Below are positions 8,057 to 16,629 of a stretch of 64,000 bases of DNA, in pieces. Below the pieces are notes generated by a model that saw only the letters and a program-made list of their open reading frames with translations, made no database searches and had not been told where the DNA came from. Positions within the stretch are counted from its first letter, which is position 1, and the number at the start of each line of letters is the position of its first letter. Origin of the DNA: Streptomyces sp. NBC_01485 (GTDB lineage: Bacteria; Actinomycetota; Actinomycetes; Streptomycetales; Streptomycetaceae); NCBI RefSeq assembly GCF_036227125.1, contig NZ_CP109435.1, forward strand, positions 1,488,001 to 1,552,000. Direction: 5' to 3'. Made by a program: the position numbers and the translations under genes.

Positions 8057-9339
8057 CCGAGGCCTCCGGGCACGAAGGGACGGGCAGGGGCGGTGGCCGG
8101 TCCCGGTGCGGGCGGGTCGTAGGCGTCGCTCCCGGCGGGCACCGTCGCGTCGTGCGCGGCGAGGAACCCGTCGACGGCCGTCCCCCAGCCGAAGCACTCC
8201 GCACGCGCGCGTGCCGCCTCCCGGCGGGCCGCCGAAGGACGCTCCAGGAGGTTCTCCACAGCGTCCGCGAACGCCTCCCCCCGGTCGGCCGCGGTGGCCC
8301 CCGCGGCCCCGATCACCTCGGGGAGCGCCGAGGAGGCGCTCGCGACGACGGGGGTCCCGCAGGCCATCGCCTCCAGGGCGGCGAGCCCGAACGTCTCCGC
8401 GGGCCCCGGTGCCAGGCACACGTCGGCGGAGGCCTGCAGGGCGCCCAGCGAGCCGCGGTCGGAGACGTGCCCGAGGAACGTCACGGGCAGCCCGCGCTCC
8501 CGGGCCCGCTGCTCCAGCTGCGGCCGCAGGGGCCCGTCCCCGGCGACGACGAGCACCGCCCGCACACCGCGCCGCAGCAGCGCCTCCAGGGCGTCCAGCG
8601 CCGTACCGGGCCGCTTCTCCACGGAGAGGCGGGTGCACATCACCAGCAGGATCTCGTCCACGCGCGCGTGGACGGCCCGCAGTCCGGCGTCGCGCAGGGC
8701 GGGGTGCCGTTCGACGAGGTCGACGCCCAGCGGCGCCCGCACCACGTTCCGCGCCCCGATCCGGACGAACTCCCGCTCGGCGAACTCGGTGGTGCACACC
8801 ACGCGCGCGTACGTGTGCGCCGTACGGAGGTTGAGGGCGTCGGCGGCGCGCCGGGCCGCTGCTTCGGGCACGCCCCAGGTGCGCAGGACGCCGTCGGCGG
8901 TCTCGTGGGAGACCATCACGGCGGGAACGCGGGCCCGGCGCGCCCAGGTGCCGGTCCAGCGCAGTGTCGTGCGGTCGGAGACCTCCAGGCGGTCGGGGGC
9001 GAGTTCCTCCAGGAGGCGGGCGACCCGCCGTTTGTCGGTGAGGACGCGGTAGCCGCCGGTGCCGGGGAGCAGCGGCCCCGGCAGGGTGATCACCCGGCCC
9101 TGCTCGGTCGCCCGGTCGCCGACCCGTTCACCGGGGACGATCAGGACCGGCTCGTGACCGGCCGCGCGATAGCCCTTGCCGAGCTCGCGCAGCGCCGTGC
9201 GCAGCCCGCCCGAGGCGGGCGCCACGAAGTTGGCGAGCCGCACGATCCGCAACGGCCCGGAGCGCGTACCGGCAGCACGGCCCGCGCCGCCCAGGTCGCT
9301 CACGCCGCCCAGGTCGCTCGCGTCGTACAGGGCGCTCAT
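8053..9339 (-). CDS. Glycosyltransferase, GT4 family (GT-B fold)
   Basis: This 428-residue GT-B enzyme has the glycine-rich N-terminal acceptor domain (VRLANFVAPASGGLRTAL) and a C-terminal donor domain with the GT4 E-x7-E type signature in PAETFGLAALEAMACGTPVV near residues 335-355. MCTRLSVEKRP marks the linker strand. Donors in this group are usually GDP-mannose or UDP-sugars; the sequence alone does not say which. It overlaps the upstream glycosyltransferase by ATGA at 9336-9339 and the SGNH hydrolase downstream. The first 28 residues, with a tandem DLGG, look like a disordered tail. Confidence 0.9.
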   Translation of the reverse strand: MSALYDASDLGGVSDLGGAGRAAGTRSGPLRIVRLANFVAPASGGLRTALRELGKGYRAAGHEPVLIVPGERVGDRATEQGRVITLPGPLLPGTGGYRVLTDKRRVARLLEELAPDRLEVSDRTTLRWTGTWARRARVPAVMVSHETADGVLRTWGVPEAAARRAADALNLRTAHTYARVVCTTEFAEREFVRIGARNVVRAPLGVDLVERHPALRDAGLRAVHARVDEILLVMCTRLSVEKRPGTALDALEALLRRGVRAVLVVAGDGPLRPQLEQRARERGLPVTFLGHVSDRGSLGALQASADVCLAPGPAETFGLAALEAMACGTPVVASASSALPEVIGAAGATAADRGEAFADAVENLLERPSAARREAARARAECFGWGTAVDGFLAAHDATVPAGSDAYDPPAPGPATAPARPFVPGGLG

Positions 9340-10463
9340 GCCGCCACCACCAGTCGGCGTGCGGCGAGCACGTCCTCGTAGTGGCTGATGAGCCGGTCCC
9401 CGACGGCGGCCCAGGTGCGTCCCTCGACCCATTCCCGCCCGGCGGCGCCGTAGGCGGACCGCTGTGCGGGGTCGGCGGCAAGCGAGGCCACCGCGCCGCG
9501 CACCCGGGCCGCGTCGCCCGGCGGGACGAGCAGGCCGGTGCGCCCGTGGGCGACCAGGTCCAGGGGGCCGCCCGCGGCGGGCGCGACCACCGGCACACCG
9601 CTGGCCATGGCCTCCTGGACGGTCTGGCAGAACGTCTCGAAGGGGCCCGTGTGCACGAACACGTCCAGCGAGGCGAAGATGCGGGCGAGTTCGTCGCCGG
9701 TGCGGTTGCCCAGGAAGGCCGCGCCCGGCAGGGCCTCCTCCAGGCCGGGCCGGCTCGGCCCGTCGCCCACCACGACGACGCGGACGCCGGCCAGCCCGCA
9801 CACGCCGGCCAGCAGCTCGACCTGCTTCTCGGGGGCGAGCCGGCCGACGTAGCCGACGATCAGCTCGCCGTTCGGGGCCAGTTCGCGGCGCAGTGCCTCG
9901 TCGCGGTGGTCGGGACGGAAGCGCACGGTGTCCACGCCGCGCGGCCACAGCTTGACCCGGGGCACCCCGTGCGTGTCCAGGTCGTGCAGGGCCGCGCTGG
10001 AGGGGGCCAGGGTGAGGTCGGCGGCGGCGTGCACGGACCGTATCCGGCGCCAGGCCGCCGCCTCGCCGGCGCCCATGTAGGTGCGGGCGTATCCGCCCAG
10101 GTCGGTCTGGTAGACGGCGACGGCGGGAATGCCCAGCCGGGCGGCGGCGGCCATGCCGCGGACGCCGAGGATGAAGGGGCTGGCCAGGTGGACCAGGTCG
10201 GCGCGGTGCTCGGCGATGGCCGCGGCGACGCGTCGGCTGGGGAGGGCGACGCGGACCTGGGGGTAGCCGGGGAGCGGAAGGGAGGGGACTCGGACGACGG
10301 GGCAGGGCGCTTCGGCGTCCGGCCCGGTCCCGGCGGCGGTGGCCGGGGCGACGACGACGGGGGCGTGACCGCGATCGACGAGGTGTCGGGCGGTCTGGAA
10401 GGCGCAATGGGCCACGCCGTTCACGTCGGGGGGAAAGGATTCGGTCACGATGACGACACGCAT
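9336..10463 (-). CDS. Glycosyltransferase, GT4 family, MgtA-like
   Basis: This 375-residue GT4 enzyme begins MRVVIVTESFPPDVNGVAH and contains VYQTDLGGYARTY, VGYVGRLAPEKQVELL and GPFETFCQTVQEAMASGVPV. From memory these match the mycobacterial and corynebacterial MgtA/PimB' type mannosyltransferases that act on glycolipids (Rv0557-like). The E-x7-E motif of the donor site is intact. It is the first gene of the three-gene operon, and its ATG at 10463 follows a 230-bp intergenic region. Membrane association at the cytosolic face is likely; the substrate is not known. Confidence 0.9.
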   Translation of the reverse strand: MRVVIVTESFPPDVNGVAHCAFQTARHLVDRGHAPVVVAPATAAGTGPDAEAPCPVVRVPSLPLPGYPQVRVALPSRRVAAAIAEHRADLVHLASPFILGVRGMAAAARLGIPAVAVYQTDLGGYARTYMGAGEAAAWRRIRSVHAAADLTLAPSSAALHDLDTHGVPRVKLWPRGVDTVRFRPDHRDEALRRELAPNGELIVGYVGRLAPEKQVELLAGVCGLAGVRVVVVGDGPSRPGLEEALPGAAFLGNRTGDELARIFASLDVFVHTGPFETFCQTVQEAMASGVPVVAPAAGGPLDLVAHGRTGLLVPPGDAARVRGAVASLAADPAQRSAYGAAGREWVEGRTWAAVGDRLISHYEDVLAARRLVVAA

Positions 10464-10638
10464 ACCCGTGTTGTCGCCGCCCCGGACGTGGCCACGTCAA
10501 AGTGGATCTTTCCGCACGACAAACGTCCCGTGGCCGTTGAGCTGAGCACCCGGTGCCCGCTCGACGCGTACCGCGCAGGTCGGACGGCGTCCATGCCCGT
10601 CCGCCCCACTGGTCACCCCGTGTTCATCCGCCGGGGCG

Positions 10639-10670
10639 GGCCGCCGCCCGGCTCCCCTCGGGCGGCGGCC
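10639..10670 (-). terminator. Strong hairpin between HEAT gene and glycosyltransferase operon
   Basis: A perfect 12-bp stem GGCCGCCGCCCG / CGGGCGGCGGCC with an 8-base loop lies just after the HEAT-repeat gene stop on the minus strand. There is no U-tract, as is common in Streptomyces. The remainder of 10464-10693 should hold the promoter of the glycosyltransferase operon, but no clear boxes stand out. Confidence 0.6.
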
Positions 10671-10693
10671 TGCCCCGGTGTCACACGGCGGTG

Positions 10694-12115
10694 TCACATG
10701 GCTGACGCGGCGTCCGGTCCGATCCGGCTGCGGACGGCGGTCTGGACCTCCGCCTCCTCGGCCGGGTCGGCGGCGAGCCGGCGCAGGCGCTCCACGACCC
10801 GGGTGTCACCGGTCTCGGCGTGCCGGGCGGCGATCTCGCGGGTGCCCTCCTCGCAGTCCCAGAGACACTCGACGGCGAACCCGGCGGCGTAGGAGGGGTC
10901 GGTGGCGGCGAGTGCGCGGGCGCAGCGCCCGCGCAGATGCGACGAGGCCGTCTCGCGATAGATGTGGCGCAGAACCGGCGCCGCGCAGACGATGCCGAGT
11001 CGTCCGGCGCCGTCGACGAGGGTCCACAGGGTCGGCGCGTCGCAGCCCTCGCCGCGTACGGCCTCGCGCAGGGCGCCGAGGACCAGGTCGCTGTCCTGGG
11101 TGCCGCCCCGGCAGGCGAGCATGCGGCCGGCGGCGGCGCCGAGGGCGTCGGGCCGGTGGACCCAGCCGCGGGCCCGGTCGACGGCGGCGACGCTGCGCAT
11201 ACGTTCGAAGGCGTCGACGGCGGCCTCCACGACGGCCGTCGAGCCGGCGGCGACGGCCTGCTCGATCAGGACCGGAGTGTCGGGATCATTGCAGTCGGCG
11301 AGGTAGCGCAGGGCGGTACAGCGGGCTCCGTCGCTGCCGTCCTTGGCCGCCTGCACGATCTCGGGGCGGTCCTCGGGCCCGGCCACGGCGGACAGACAGC
11401 GGGCGGCGGGCACATGGAGGGCGGCGCCGCGTTCGACGCCCTGCTGGGCCCACTCGAACACGGCCCGCACGCTCCAGCCGGGGCGGGGTCCGCCGGGACG
11501 CATCTGCCGTTGCCAGCGGTCGAAGGAGCCGGCCTCGTGAGCGGCACGCACGCGCGTGGACACGTGTTCGCGGGGATCCTCGGCCCACAGCCGCCAGGGC
11601 CGTGGCTCGAAGGCGTCCCGGACCGCGGCGACGAGTTCGGCCTCGCCCTCGGCGTCGGCGGCGAACCGCGCGAGCACGGGTACGGCCAGGGCGCGCAGCC
11701 CGGCGTCGTCGTCCCGCAGGGCGAGTTCGTCCAGGGCCCAGGCCCAGTTGGCACCCGAGGCGGCGTACCTGCGCAGCAGGTCGAGGGCGTCTCGCCGGCC
11801 GTAGGAGGCGAGATGACCGAGGACGGCCAGGGCCAGGCCCGTGCGCGACTCCTCGGTGTCGAAGACGTCCTCGACGTCGAAGAGGTGGGCCTCGATCTCG
11901 TCCAGCTCGCCGTTCAGGTCGAGGTAGAGGCGGGCGTAGTAGAGGGAGCGGTTCTCCACCTGCCAGTCGTGGCGGGGATCCCGCAGCACACAGTGGTTCA
12001 GCGCCGCGAGCGCCTCGGCGCGCGGGGCGGTGAGCGCGTGCAGCGTGCCGTCGCCGCGGCCCCTCTGGAGCAGGCCGAGCAGCGTACCGCTGGGCGCTAT
12101 GACCGGATCGAACAT
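10694..12115 (-). CDS. HEAT-repeat-like conserved protein
   Basis: This 473-residue protein is made of repeated helical pairs with a HEAT/armadillo pattern, for example RRDALDLLRRYAASGANW, RPEIVQAAKDGSDGARCTAL and SHLRGRCARALAATDPSYAA. No catalytic motif, signal peptide or membrane segment is seen. I take MFDPVIAPSGTLLGLLQRG at 12115 as the start. A GTG at 12130 would add five residues but lacks a ribosome site, whereas TGAGGC precedes the chosen ATG. Such proteins are usually protein-binding scaffolds. It may be bacteria-specific; I recall close relatives only in Streptomyces. Confidence 0.82.
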   Translation of the reverse strand: MFDPVIAPSGTLLGLLQRGRGDGTLHALTAPRAEALAALNHCVLRDPRHDWQVENRSLYYARLYLDLNGELDEIEAHLFDVEDVFDTEESRTGLALAVLGHLASYGRRDALDLLRRYAASGANWAWALDELALRDDDAGLRALAVPVLARFAADAEGEAELVAAVRDAFEPRPWRLWAEDPREHVSTRVRAAHEAGSFDRWQRQMRPGGPRPGWSVRAVFEWAQQGVERGAALHVPAARCLSAVAGPEDRPEIVQAAKDGSDGARCTALRYLADCNDPDTPVLIEQAVAAGSTAVVEAAVDAFERMRSVAAVDRARGWVHRPDALGAAAGRMLACRGGTQDSDLVLGALREAVRGEGCDAPTLWTLVDGAGRLGIVCAAPVLRHIYRETASSHLRGRCARALAATDPSYAAGFAVECLWDCEEGTREIAARHAETGDTRVVERLRRLAADPAEEAEVQTAVRSRIGPDAASAM

Positions 12116-12439
12116 GGGAAACAGCCTCACATCAAGCGTCGACGCAACCGGGGACGTGCATTACCTGGCCGCGTGACAACACGTCGGGGCGCCCGCCGTT
12201 TCCTGCTTGCTGTAGACCATTTCCTTCTGCCTCTCGTCAGTTGGCCCATGCGGACCGCGTCACGGCCCGCGCGGTGCGGCAACACCTGCCCAGCCATCAC
12301 GTCCGTGCATCACGACGTCATGATGACCCGGCTGTTCTACCTGCCGCGACCGAAATTTCCGGCGGCCTTGTACCGCCTCCCCCGTGGTCGTTGATTTATC
12401 CGGTCAGGAACTTCTCTCGACCTGCCCAGGACCGTCGGC
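12116..12439. other. Intergenic region between HEAT and ankyrin genes
   Basis: About 320 bp with lower GC than the flanking genes and no convincing gene on either strand. It should carry the promoter of the HEAT-repeat gene (minus strand). I see no clear consensus boxes, hairpin or repeat. Confidence 0.4.
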
Positions 12440-12832
12440 TCAGTGCGCGCCGAACAGTTCCAGCAGCTCCGTCTTGCCGAACATGCGGGCCGTGTCGACG
12501 GCCGAGGGCGTGCCCTGTGAGGGGTCGGCGCCGGCCTCCAGCAGGGCCCTGATGACGTCCGTCTCACCCTTGAAAACGGCTCCGGCGAGCGGGGTCTGAC
12601 CCCGGTCGTTGATCCGGCCGGCCTCGGCGCCGCGGGCCAGCAGGGCCCGGACCGCCTCTGCGTGCCCGTGGTACGCGGCGAGCATCACGAGCGAGTCGCC
12701 GCGGTCGTTGGTCAGGCCTGCGGGAACGCCCGCGTCGACGTAGGCCACGAGCTCCTCGGTCTGTCCCCGGCGGGCCAGATCGAAGATCTTGGTCGCCAGT
12801 TCCACGACCTCGGGGTCGGGGGCTTCGGACAT
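12440..12832 (-). CDS. Small ankyrin-repeat protein
   Basis: This 130-residue protein consists almost only of ankyrin repeats: NDRGDSLVMLAAYHGHAEAV (with ALLARGAEAG following), then NDRGQTPLAGAVFKGETDVI with ALLEAGADPS, plus degenerate caps at both ends. There is no signal peptide or enzyme domain. Ankyrin domains bind proteins; the partner is unknown. ATG at 12832 gives a natural first helix. It is divergent from smeA with 261 bp between them. Confidence 0.88.
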   Translation of the reverse strand: MSEAPDPEVVELATKIFDLARRGQTEELVAYVDAGVPAGLTNDRGDSLVMLAAYHGHAEAVRALLARGAEAGRINDRGQTPLAGAVFKGETDVIRALLEAGADPSQGTPSAVDTARMFGKTELLELFGAH

Positions 12833-13093
12833 CGGCCGGACCGCCTCTCGCTACAACCGTTCAGGTGAATCGCCAGCGTACTGGCTCGCCGCACACATGG
12901 CCGGTCCCGTCGGCGGCAAAGATCACGGGCAGACCCGTTCGACGCAATTTCGCTGCTCAGCAGCCCACCAGACCTTCCGCCACTCGGGGGAAATCTGCCG
13001 AATTTCACCCAGTTGCACCTTTTATCGTATGGATACATCCTGTGAGCCTGGAAGTACTCATGGTGACTGTCCCCGCGAACCAGGAGAACTCAA

Positions 13094-13288
13094 ATGATCC
13101 TGTCCATGTCAGGCGTGGTCCTGCTCGGCATCATCGTCTTCCTCTTCTTCCGGAAGGACGGGCTCAAGGCGTCGCACGCCGTGGTCTCGGCCCTCTTCGG
13201 CTTCTACATGGCCAGCACGGCCATCGCTCCGAGCATCAAGGCGGGCGGCGAGAGTCTGGCCGGCCTGCTGGGCGGCATCAAGTTCTGA
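13094..13288 (+). CDS. smeA: SmeA-like small membrane protein of sporulation septa
   Basis: This 64-residue protein has one hydrophobic N-terminal segment (MSGVVLLGIIVFLFF), a short basic stretch, and a second hydrophobic part (VVSALFGFYMASTAIA). It matches what is known of S. coelicolor SmeA, which lies directly upstream of sffA, localises to sporulation septa and recruits the SffA DNA translocase. The start at 13094 has a clean ribosome site (GGAG, 7-10 bases upstream). The 40-bp gap to sffA suggests one transcript. The 261-bp upstream region should hold a developmentally regulated promoter, although I could not fix the boxes. Confidence 0.85.
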   Translation: MILSMSGVVLLGIIVFLFFRKDGLKASHAVVSALFGFYMASTAIAPSIKAGGESLAGLLGGIKF

Positions 13289-13328
13289 CGCCGCACGTCC
13301 CGTCCGTACGCACCTCCAGGAGACAGCA

Positions 13329-14909
13329 GTGGTCCGGCGCCCCCTCCCCCGCATCCTGAGCACAGGCAACGCGCAGCTCGCCCGGAGCCGGGAGCTGGCC
13401 CGGACGGCGGCCGACAGCGCCACCGATGTCCTCCATCCGCTGATCACGATCACCCGCGGACTGCGCCGGCTGGCCTCGGCCGGGCGGCGCAGGTGGGCCG
13501 GGACCCCCAAGGACCGGCGCGGACCGCTGCTGTTCCTGGCGGCCTCGGTGATCCTGGTCGTCGCACTGGTGCCGTACGGCCCGCTGCTCGCCGTCATCAC
13601 CCTGATGGCGGCGGCGGCCTGGCAGGGCAGGGACCGCACCCCACCGGTTCCCGAAGGCCCCGACGAGTCGCAGACCCAGCGGCTCCAGGTCCTGTACGAC
13701 GCTCTGGTGCCGTACTTCTCGACGGCCGAGGACCCTTCTCCCCTCTACGCCCACGGCGGCGAGTGGGAGAAGGTCTTCCCGGCCCAGGAGTTCGACGACT
13801 CGGGTCGCGTCACCCACCTCGTGATCCGCTACCCGGCCTACTTCCCGGACGGCGAGGCCGCCCCCCGCGCGCGGATCGAGCAACTGCTCGCCGCGAAGTC
13901 GGGCCGCGGCCGTGAGTACCTCTTCGTCTGGGACGAGGAGGGCAACGAGCTCACGGTCGGCGTCCTCACCCCCCTCCCCACCGACATCGCCGCCCAGCGC
14001 TTCGTCACCGCCCCCGGCGAGACGGTCCTGGGCTTCACCGACCCCTCCCGGGTCCAGCGCACGCTGCCCCTCGCCTTCGGCAAGGACCGGCGCGACGTCC
14101 CGCCGGTCGTCTGGCGCACCGGAGTCCGCTCCACCGAGCCGCACCTGCTGGCGGTCGGCCAGCCCGGCAGCGGCACGTCGACCCTGCTGCGCTGCATCGC
14201 CCTGCAGGCCCTGCAGTACGGCGACGTCCTGATCGTCGAGGGCGGCGGCACCGGCGAGTACGCCTGCCTGACCGGCCGGGAGGGCGTCCTGGGCGTCGAG
14301 GTCGGCCTGGCCGGGGCGCTGGCCGCCCTGGAGTGGGCGGCGGGCGAGACGGAACGCCGCCTCATCGCCGCCAACCTGGCCCGGCAGGCGGGCCAGGCGC
14401 CACCGGAGGACACCAAGCGCCCCCTGTGGATCGTCCTGGACCGCCCCACCGTCTTCACCCACCTCGCTCACGCGGACGGCCACAAGGACCCGCAGTCCCT
14501 CCTTCAGGTCCCCCTCCGGCACGGCCGCGCGGCCGCCGTCACGGTCGTGGTGGCCGAGCAGTCCGACGCCCTGGACTCCCTGAGCGACGCCGTACGGCAG
14601 CACACCCGCGCGCGTGTCGTGCTGGGGCCGGCGTCGCGGGAGCACCTGGAGACGGTGCTCGGCGCGCCCCCGCACACCACGCCCGTCGACCACGTCCCGC
14701 CGGGGCGCGGATACGCCCGGCTGGGGTCGGGCCCGGTGCACCGGCTGCAGGTGCCGGCGACTCCGGATCCGTACGACGACGCGACGAGCGACGCCGACCG
14801 GAAGGCGGTGCTGGACCTGCTGCCGCCGCGTTCCGCACCGGCCGACACACCGGCCGACACGAAGTCGCTGTCGGTGCCGGTGCCGGTGGAGGCCGCCGTC
14901 GTGGAGTAG
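13329..14909 (+). CDS. sffA: SffA-like SpoIIIE/FtsK-related septal protein with degenerate P-loop
   Basis: This 526-residue protein has an N-terminal pair of membrane segments (about residues 62-95, GPLLFLAASVILVVALVPYG onward) and a C-terminal FtsK/SpoIIIE-like ATPase fold. The Walker A region at residues 277-285 reads GQPGSGTST: the lysine of GxxGxGK[ST] is replaced by threonine 283. The Walker B strand LWIVLDRPT has Asp followed by Arg, not Glu. It may therefore bind but not hydrolyse nucleotide, or not bind at all. In S. coelicolor SffA is targeted to sporulation septa by SmeA and affects chromosome segregation. GTG at 13329 has AGGAGA upstream. Confidence 0.86.
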   Translation: MVRRPLPRILSTGNAQLARSRELARTAADSATDVLHPLITITRGLRRLASAGRRRWAGTPKDRRGPLLFLAASVILVVALVPYGPLLAVITLMAAAAWQGRDRTPPVPEGPDESQTQRLQVLYDALVPYFSTAEDPSPLYAHGGEWEKVFPAQEFDDSGRVTHLVIRYPAYFPDGEAAPRARIEQLLAAKSGRGREYLFVWDEEGNELTVGVLTPLPTDIAAQRFVTAPGETVLGFTDPSRVQRTLPLAFGKDRRDVPPVVWRTGVRSTEPHLLAVGQPGSGTSTLLRCIALQALQYGDVLIVEGGGTGEYACLTGREGVLGVEVGLAGALAALEWAAGETERRLIAANLARQAGQAPPEDTKRPLWIVLDRPTVFTHLAHADGHKDPQSLLQVPLRHGRAAAVTVVVAEQSDALDSLSDAVRQHTRARVVLGPASREHLETVLGAPPHTTPVDHVPPGRGYARLGSGPVHRLQVPATPDPYDDATSDADRKAVLDLLPPRSAPADTPADTKSLSVPVPVEAAVVE

Positions 14910-14936
14910 GCGCGGCACGCGCAGCAACCGGTGCCC

Positions 14937-14965
14937 ACGCGGGCGGGTGACGCACCCGCCCGCGT
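14937..14965. terminator. Hairpin between convergent sffA and MocR gene
   Basis: A perfect 12-bp stem ACGCGGGCGGGT / ACCCGCCCGCGT with a five-base loop lies between the two convergent genes. It is placed to end transcripts from both sides. There is no T-tract on either side. Confidence 0.6.
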
Positions 14966-14991
14966 CCTCACGCGCACCACCGCCCGTACCG

Positions 14992-16491
14992 CTACGCCAC
15001 GAACGTGCGCGGCCCCTCGCCGCCCGCCACGCCCCCGCTCTCCACGATCCGCGCGGTCGCGGCCAGCCGAGCGGCCGCCTCCTCCGCCACCGCGCCGCCC
15101 ACGGTGAACGGCAGCCGCACATACCCCTCGAAGGCGCCGTCGACCCCGAACCGTGGCCCGGACGGCACCCGCAGGCCCACCCGCTCCCCCGCCTCGGCGA
15201 GCCGCGACCCGGAGAGCCCGCCTGCCCGCACCCACAGCGTCAACCCGCCCTTGGGCACGGCGAACTCCCACTCCGGCAGCTCCCGGCGCACCGCCGCCAC
15301 CAGATCGTCCCGGTTTCCCCGGGCCTGGGCGCGCCGCAGCTCGACGGCCTGCTCCCAGCCGCCGGTGCTGAACAGCCAGTTCACCGCCAACTGCTCCAGC
15401 ACGGGCGTGCCCATGTCTGCGTAGGCGCGGGCGGCGACGAGGCTGCGGATGACGTCCGGCGCCGCCCGCACCCAGCCGATGCGCATCCCGGCCCAGAAGG
15501 CCTTGCTCGCCGACCCGACCGTGACCACCGTCGACCCGGCGGGGTCGAAGCCGCACACGGGCCGCGGCATCTCGACGTCGTCGTCGAGCCACAGTTCGGT
15601 CATGGTCTCGTCGGCGACCAGGACCGTCCCGGCGGAGCGGGCCGCCTCCACGAGCCGGCGCCGCTGGTCCTCGTCGGCGAGCGCGCCGGTCGGGTTGTGG
15701 AAGTCGGCGACGACATAGGCGATGCGCGGCGCGGCTTCGCGCAGGACCTGGCGCCAGCGGTCCATGTCCCACCCGGCGAGCCCCTCGGCCATCGCGACGG
15801 GCACCAGCCGGGCGCCCGCCTCCCGCATCAGCTGAAGGATGTTGGCGTAGGAGGGCGACTCGACGGCGATGCGCTCGCCGCGCCCGCCGAACAGGTGGCA
15901 GATGGCGTCGATGGCCCCCATCGCCCCGGTCGTGACCATGATCTGCTCGGGCATCGTCGGGATCCCGCGCGCGGTGTACCGCTCGGCGATCATCGCCCGC
16001 AGCGCGGGCAGCCCCGCCGGGTAGTCGCCGTGCGTGTGGGCGTACGGGGGCAGCTCCTCCAGCGCGCCCTGGACGGCGCGGGTGAGCCAGGGCTCGGGCG
16101 CGGGCAGCGCCGCGCAGCCCAGGTCGATGATCGAGCCGAGGGCCTCGGGCGGCAGGGGCTCCAGGCCGCGCGCCGGAACGGGGTTGCCCGCCGGGACGGC
16201 CGTCCAGCTCCCGGCGCCGCGCCGCGACTCCAGGAACCCTTCCGCGCGCAGCGCCTCGTAGGCGGCGGCGACGGTCGTACGGCTCACGGAGAGGGAGAGC
16301 GCCAGTTCCCGTTCGGCGGGCAGGCGGGCGGCGACGGGGACGCGGCCTTCCAGCACCAGCAGCCGGACGCCGTCGGCGAGCGCGCGGTAGGCGGGCGGGC
16401 GGCGCGTCCCGGGGCCGGCCGGGCGGTCCTGCTGGGACTTGAGCAGCCGCGCGAGCTGCGCGGCCCCCACCGCCGAGGTCCACTGGGTCAT
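14992..16491 (-). CDS. MocR/GntR-family PLP-dependent regulator, YczR type
   Basis: This 499-residue protein fuses an N-terminal GntR winged helix (PAERELALSLSVSRTTVAAA, about residues 65-85) to an aminotransferase fold-I domain. The PLP lysine lies in VGSASKAFWAGMRIGW; NPTGAL and ADETMTEL supply the other cofactor contacts. It is divergent from a yczE-like gene, the known partner of YczR regulators, and a tandem 23-bp direct repeat sits in front of yczE (16568-16616). It probably senses PLP or a vitamer. I place the start at ATG 16491 (MTQWTSAVG); a longer frame upstream reaches into the shared promoter. Confidence 0.9.
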   Translation of the reverse strand: MTQWTSAVGAAQLARLLKSQQDRPAGPGTRRPPAYRALADGVRLLVLEGRVPVAARLPAERELALSLSVSRTTVAAAYEALRAEGFLESRRGAGSWTAVPAGNPVPARGLEPLPPEALGSIIDLGCAALPAPEPWLTRAVQGALEELPPYAHTHGDYPAGLPALRAMIAERYTARGIPTMPEQIMVTTGAMGAIDAICHLFGGRGERIAVESPSYANILQLMREAGARLVPVAMAEGLAGWDMDRWRQVLREAAPRIAYVVADFHNPTGALADEDQRRRLVEAARSAGTVLVADETMTELWLDDDVEMPRPVCGFDPAGSTVVTVGSASKAFWAGMRIGWVRAAPDVIRSLVAARAYADMGTPVLEQLAVNWLFSTGGWEQAVELRRAQARGNRDDLVAAVRRELPEWEFAVPKGGLTLWVRAGGLSGSRLAEAGERVGLRVPSGPRFGVDGAFEGYVRLPFTVGGAVAEEAAARLAATARIVESGGVAGGEGPRTFVA

Positions 16492-16567
16492 GTTTCCAGT
16501 CCACCTTCCCGGAATTGGCCATGGATGGCGTTCGCTTCCAAGCCACAGAGTGTCATGGGTCAGGCCA

Positions 16568-16616
16568 CTACGACCACCCACCATGACCACTCGCTACGAC
16601 CACTCACCATGACCAC
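16568..16616 (+). promoter_or_regulatory. Tandem direct repeat, candidate MocR operator
   Basis: Two 23-bp copies of CTACGACCAC-y-CACCATGACCAC (16568-16590 and 16594-16616) differ by one base and are spaced 26 bp start to start. PdxR/YczR-type MocR regulators bind direct repeats near the promoter of the divergent target gene. The second copy includes an ATG at 16609 that could be taken as the yczE start. Confidence 0.6.
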
Positions 16617-16629
16617 GAAGGGGCACCTC

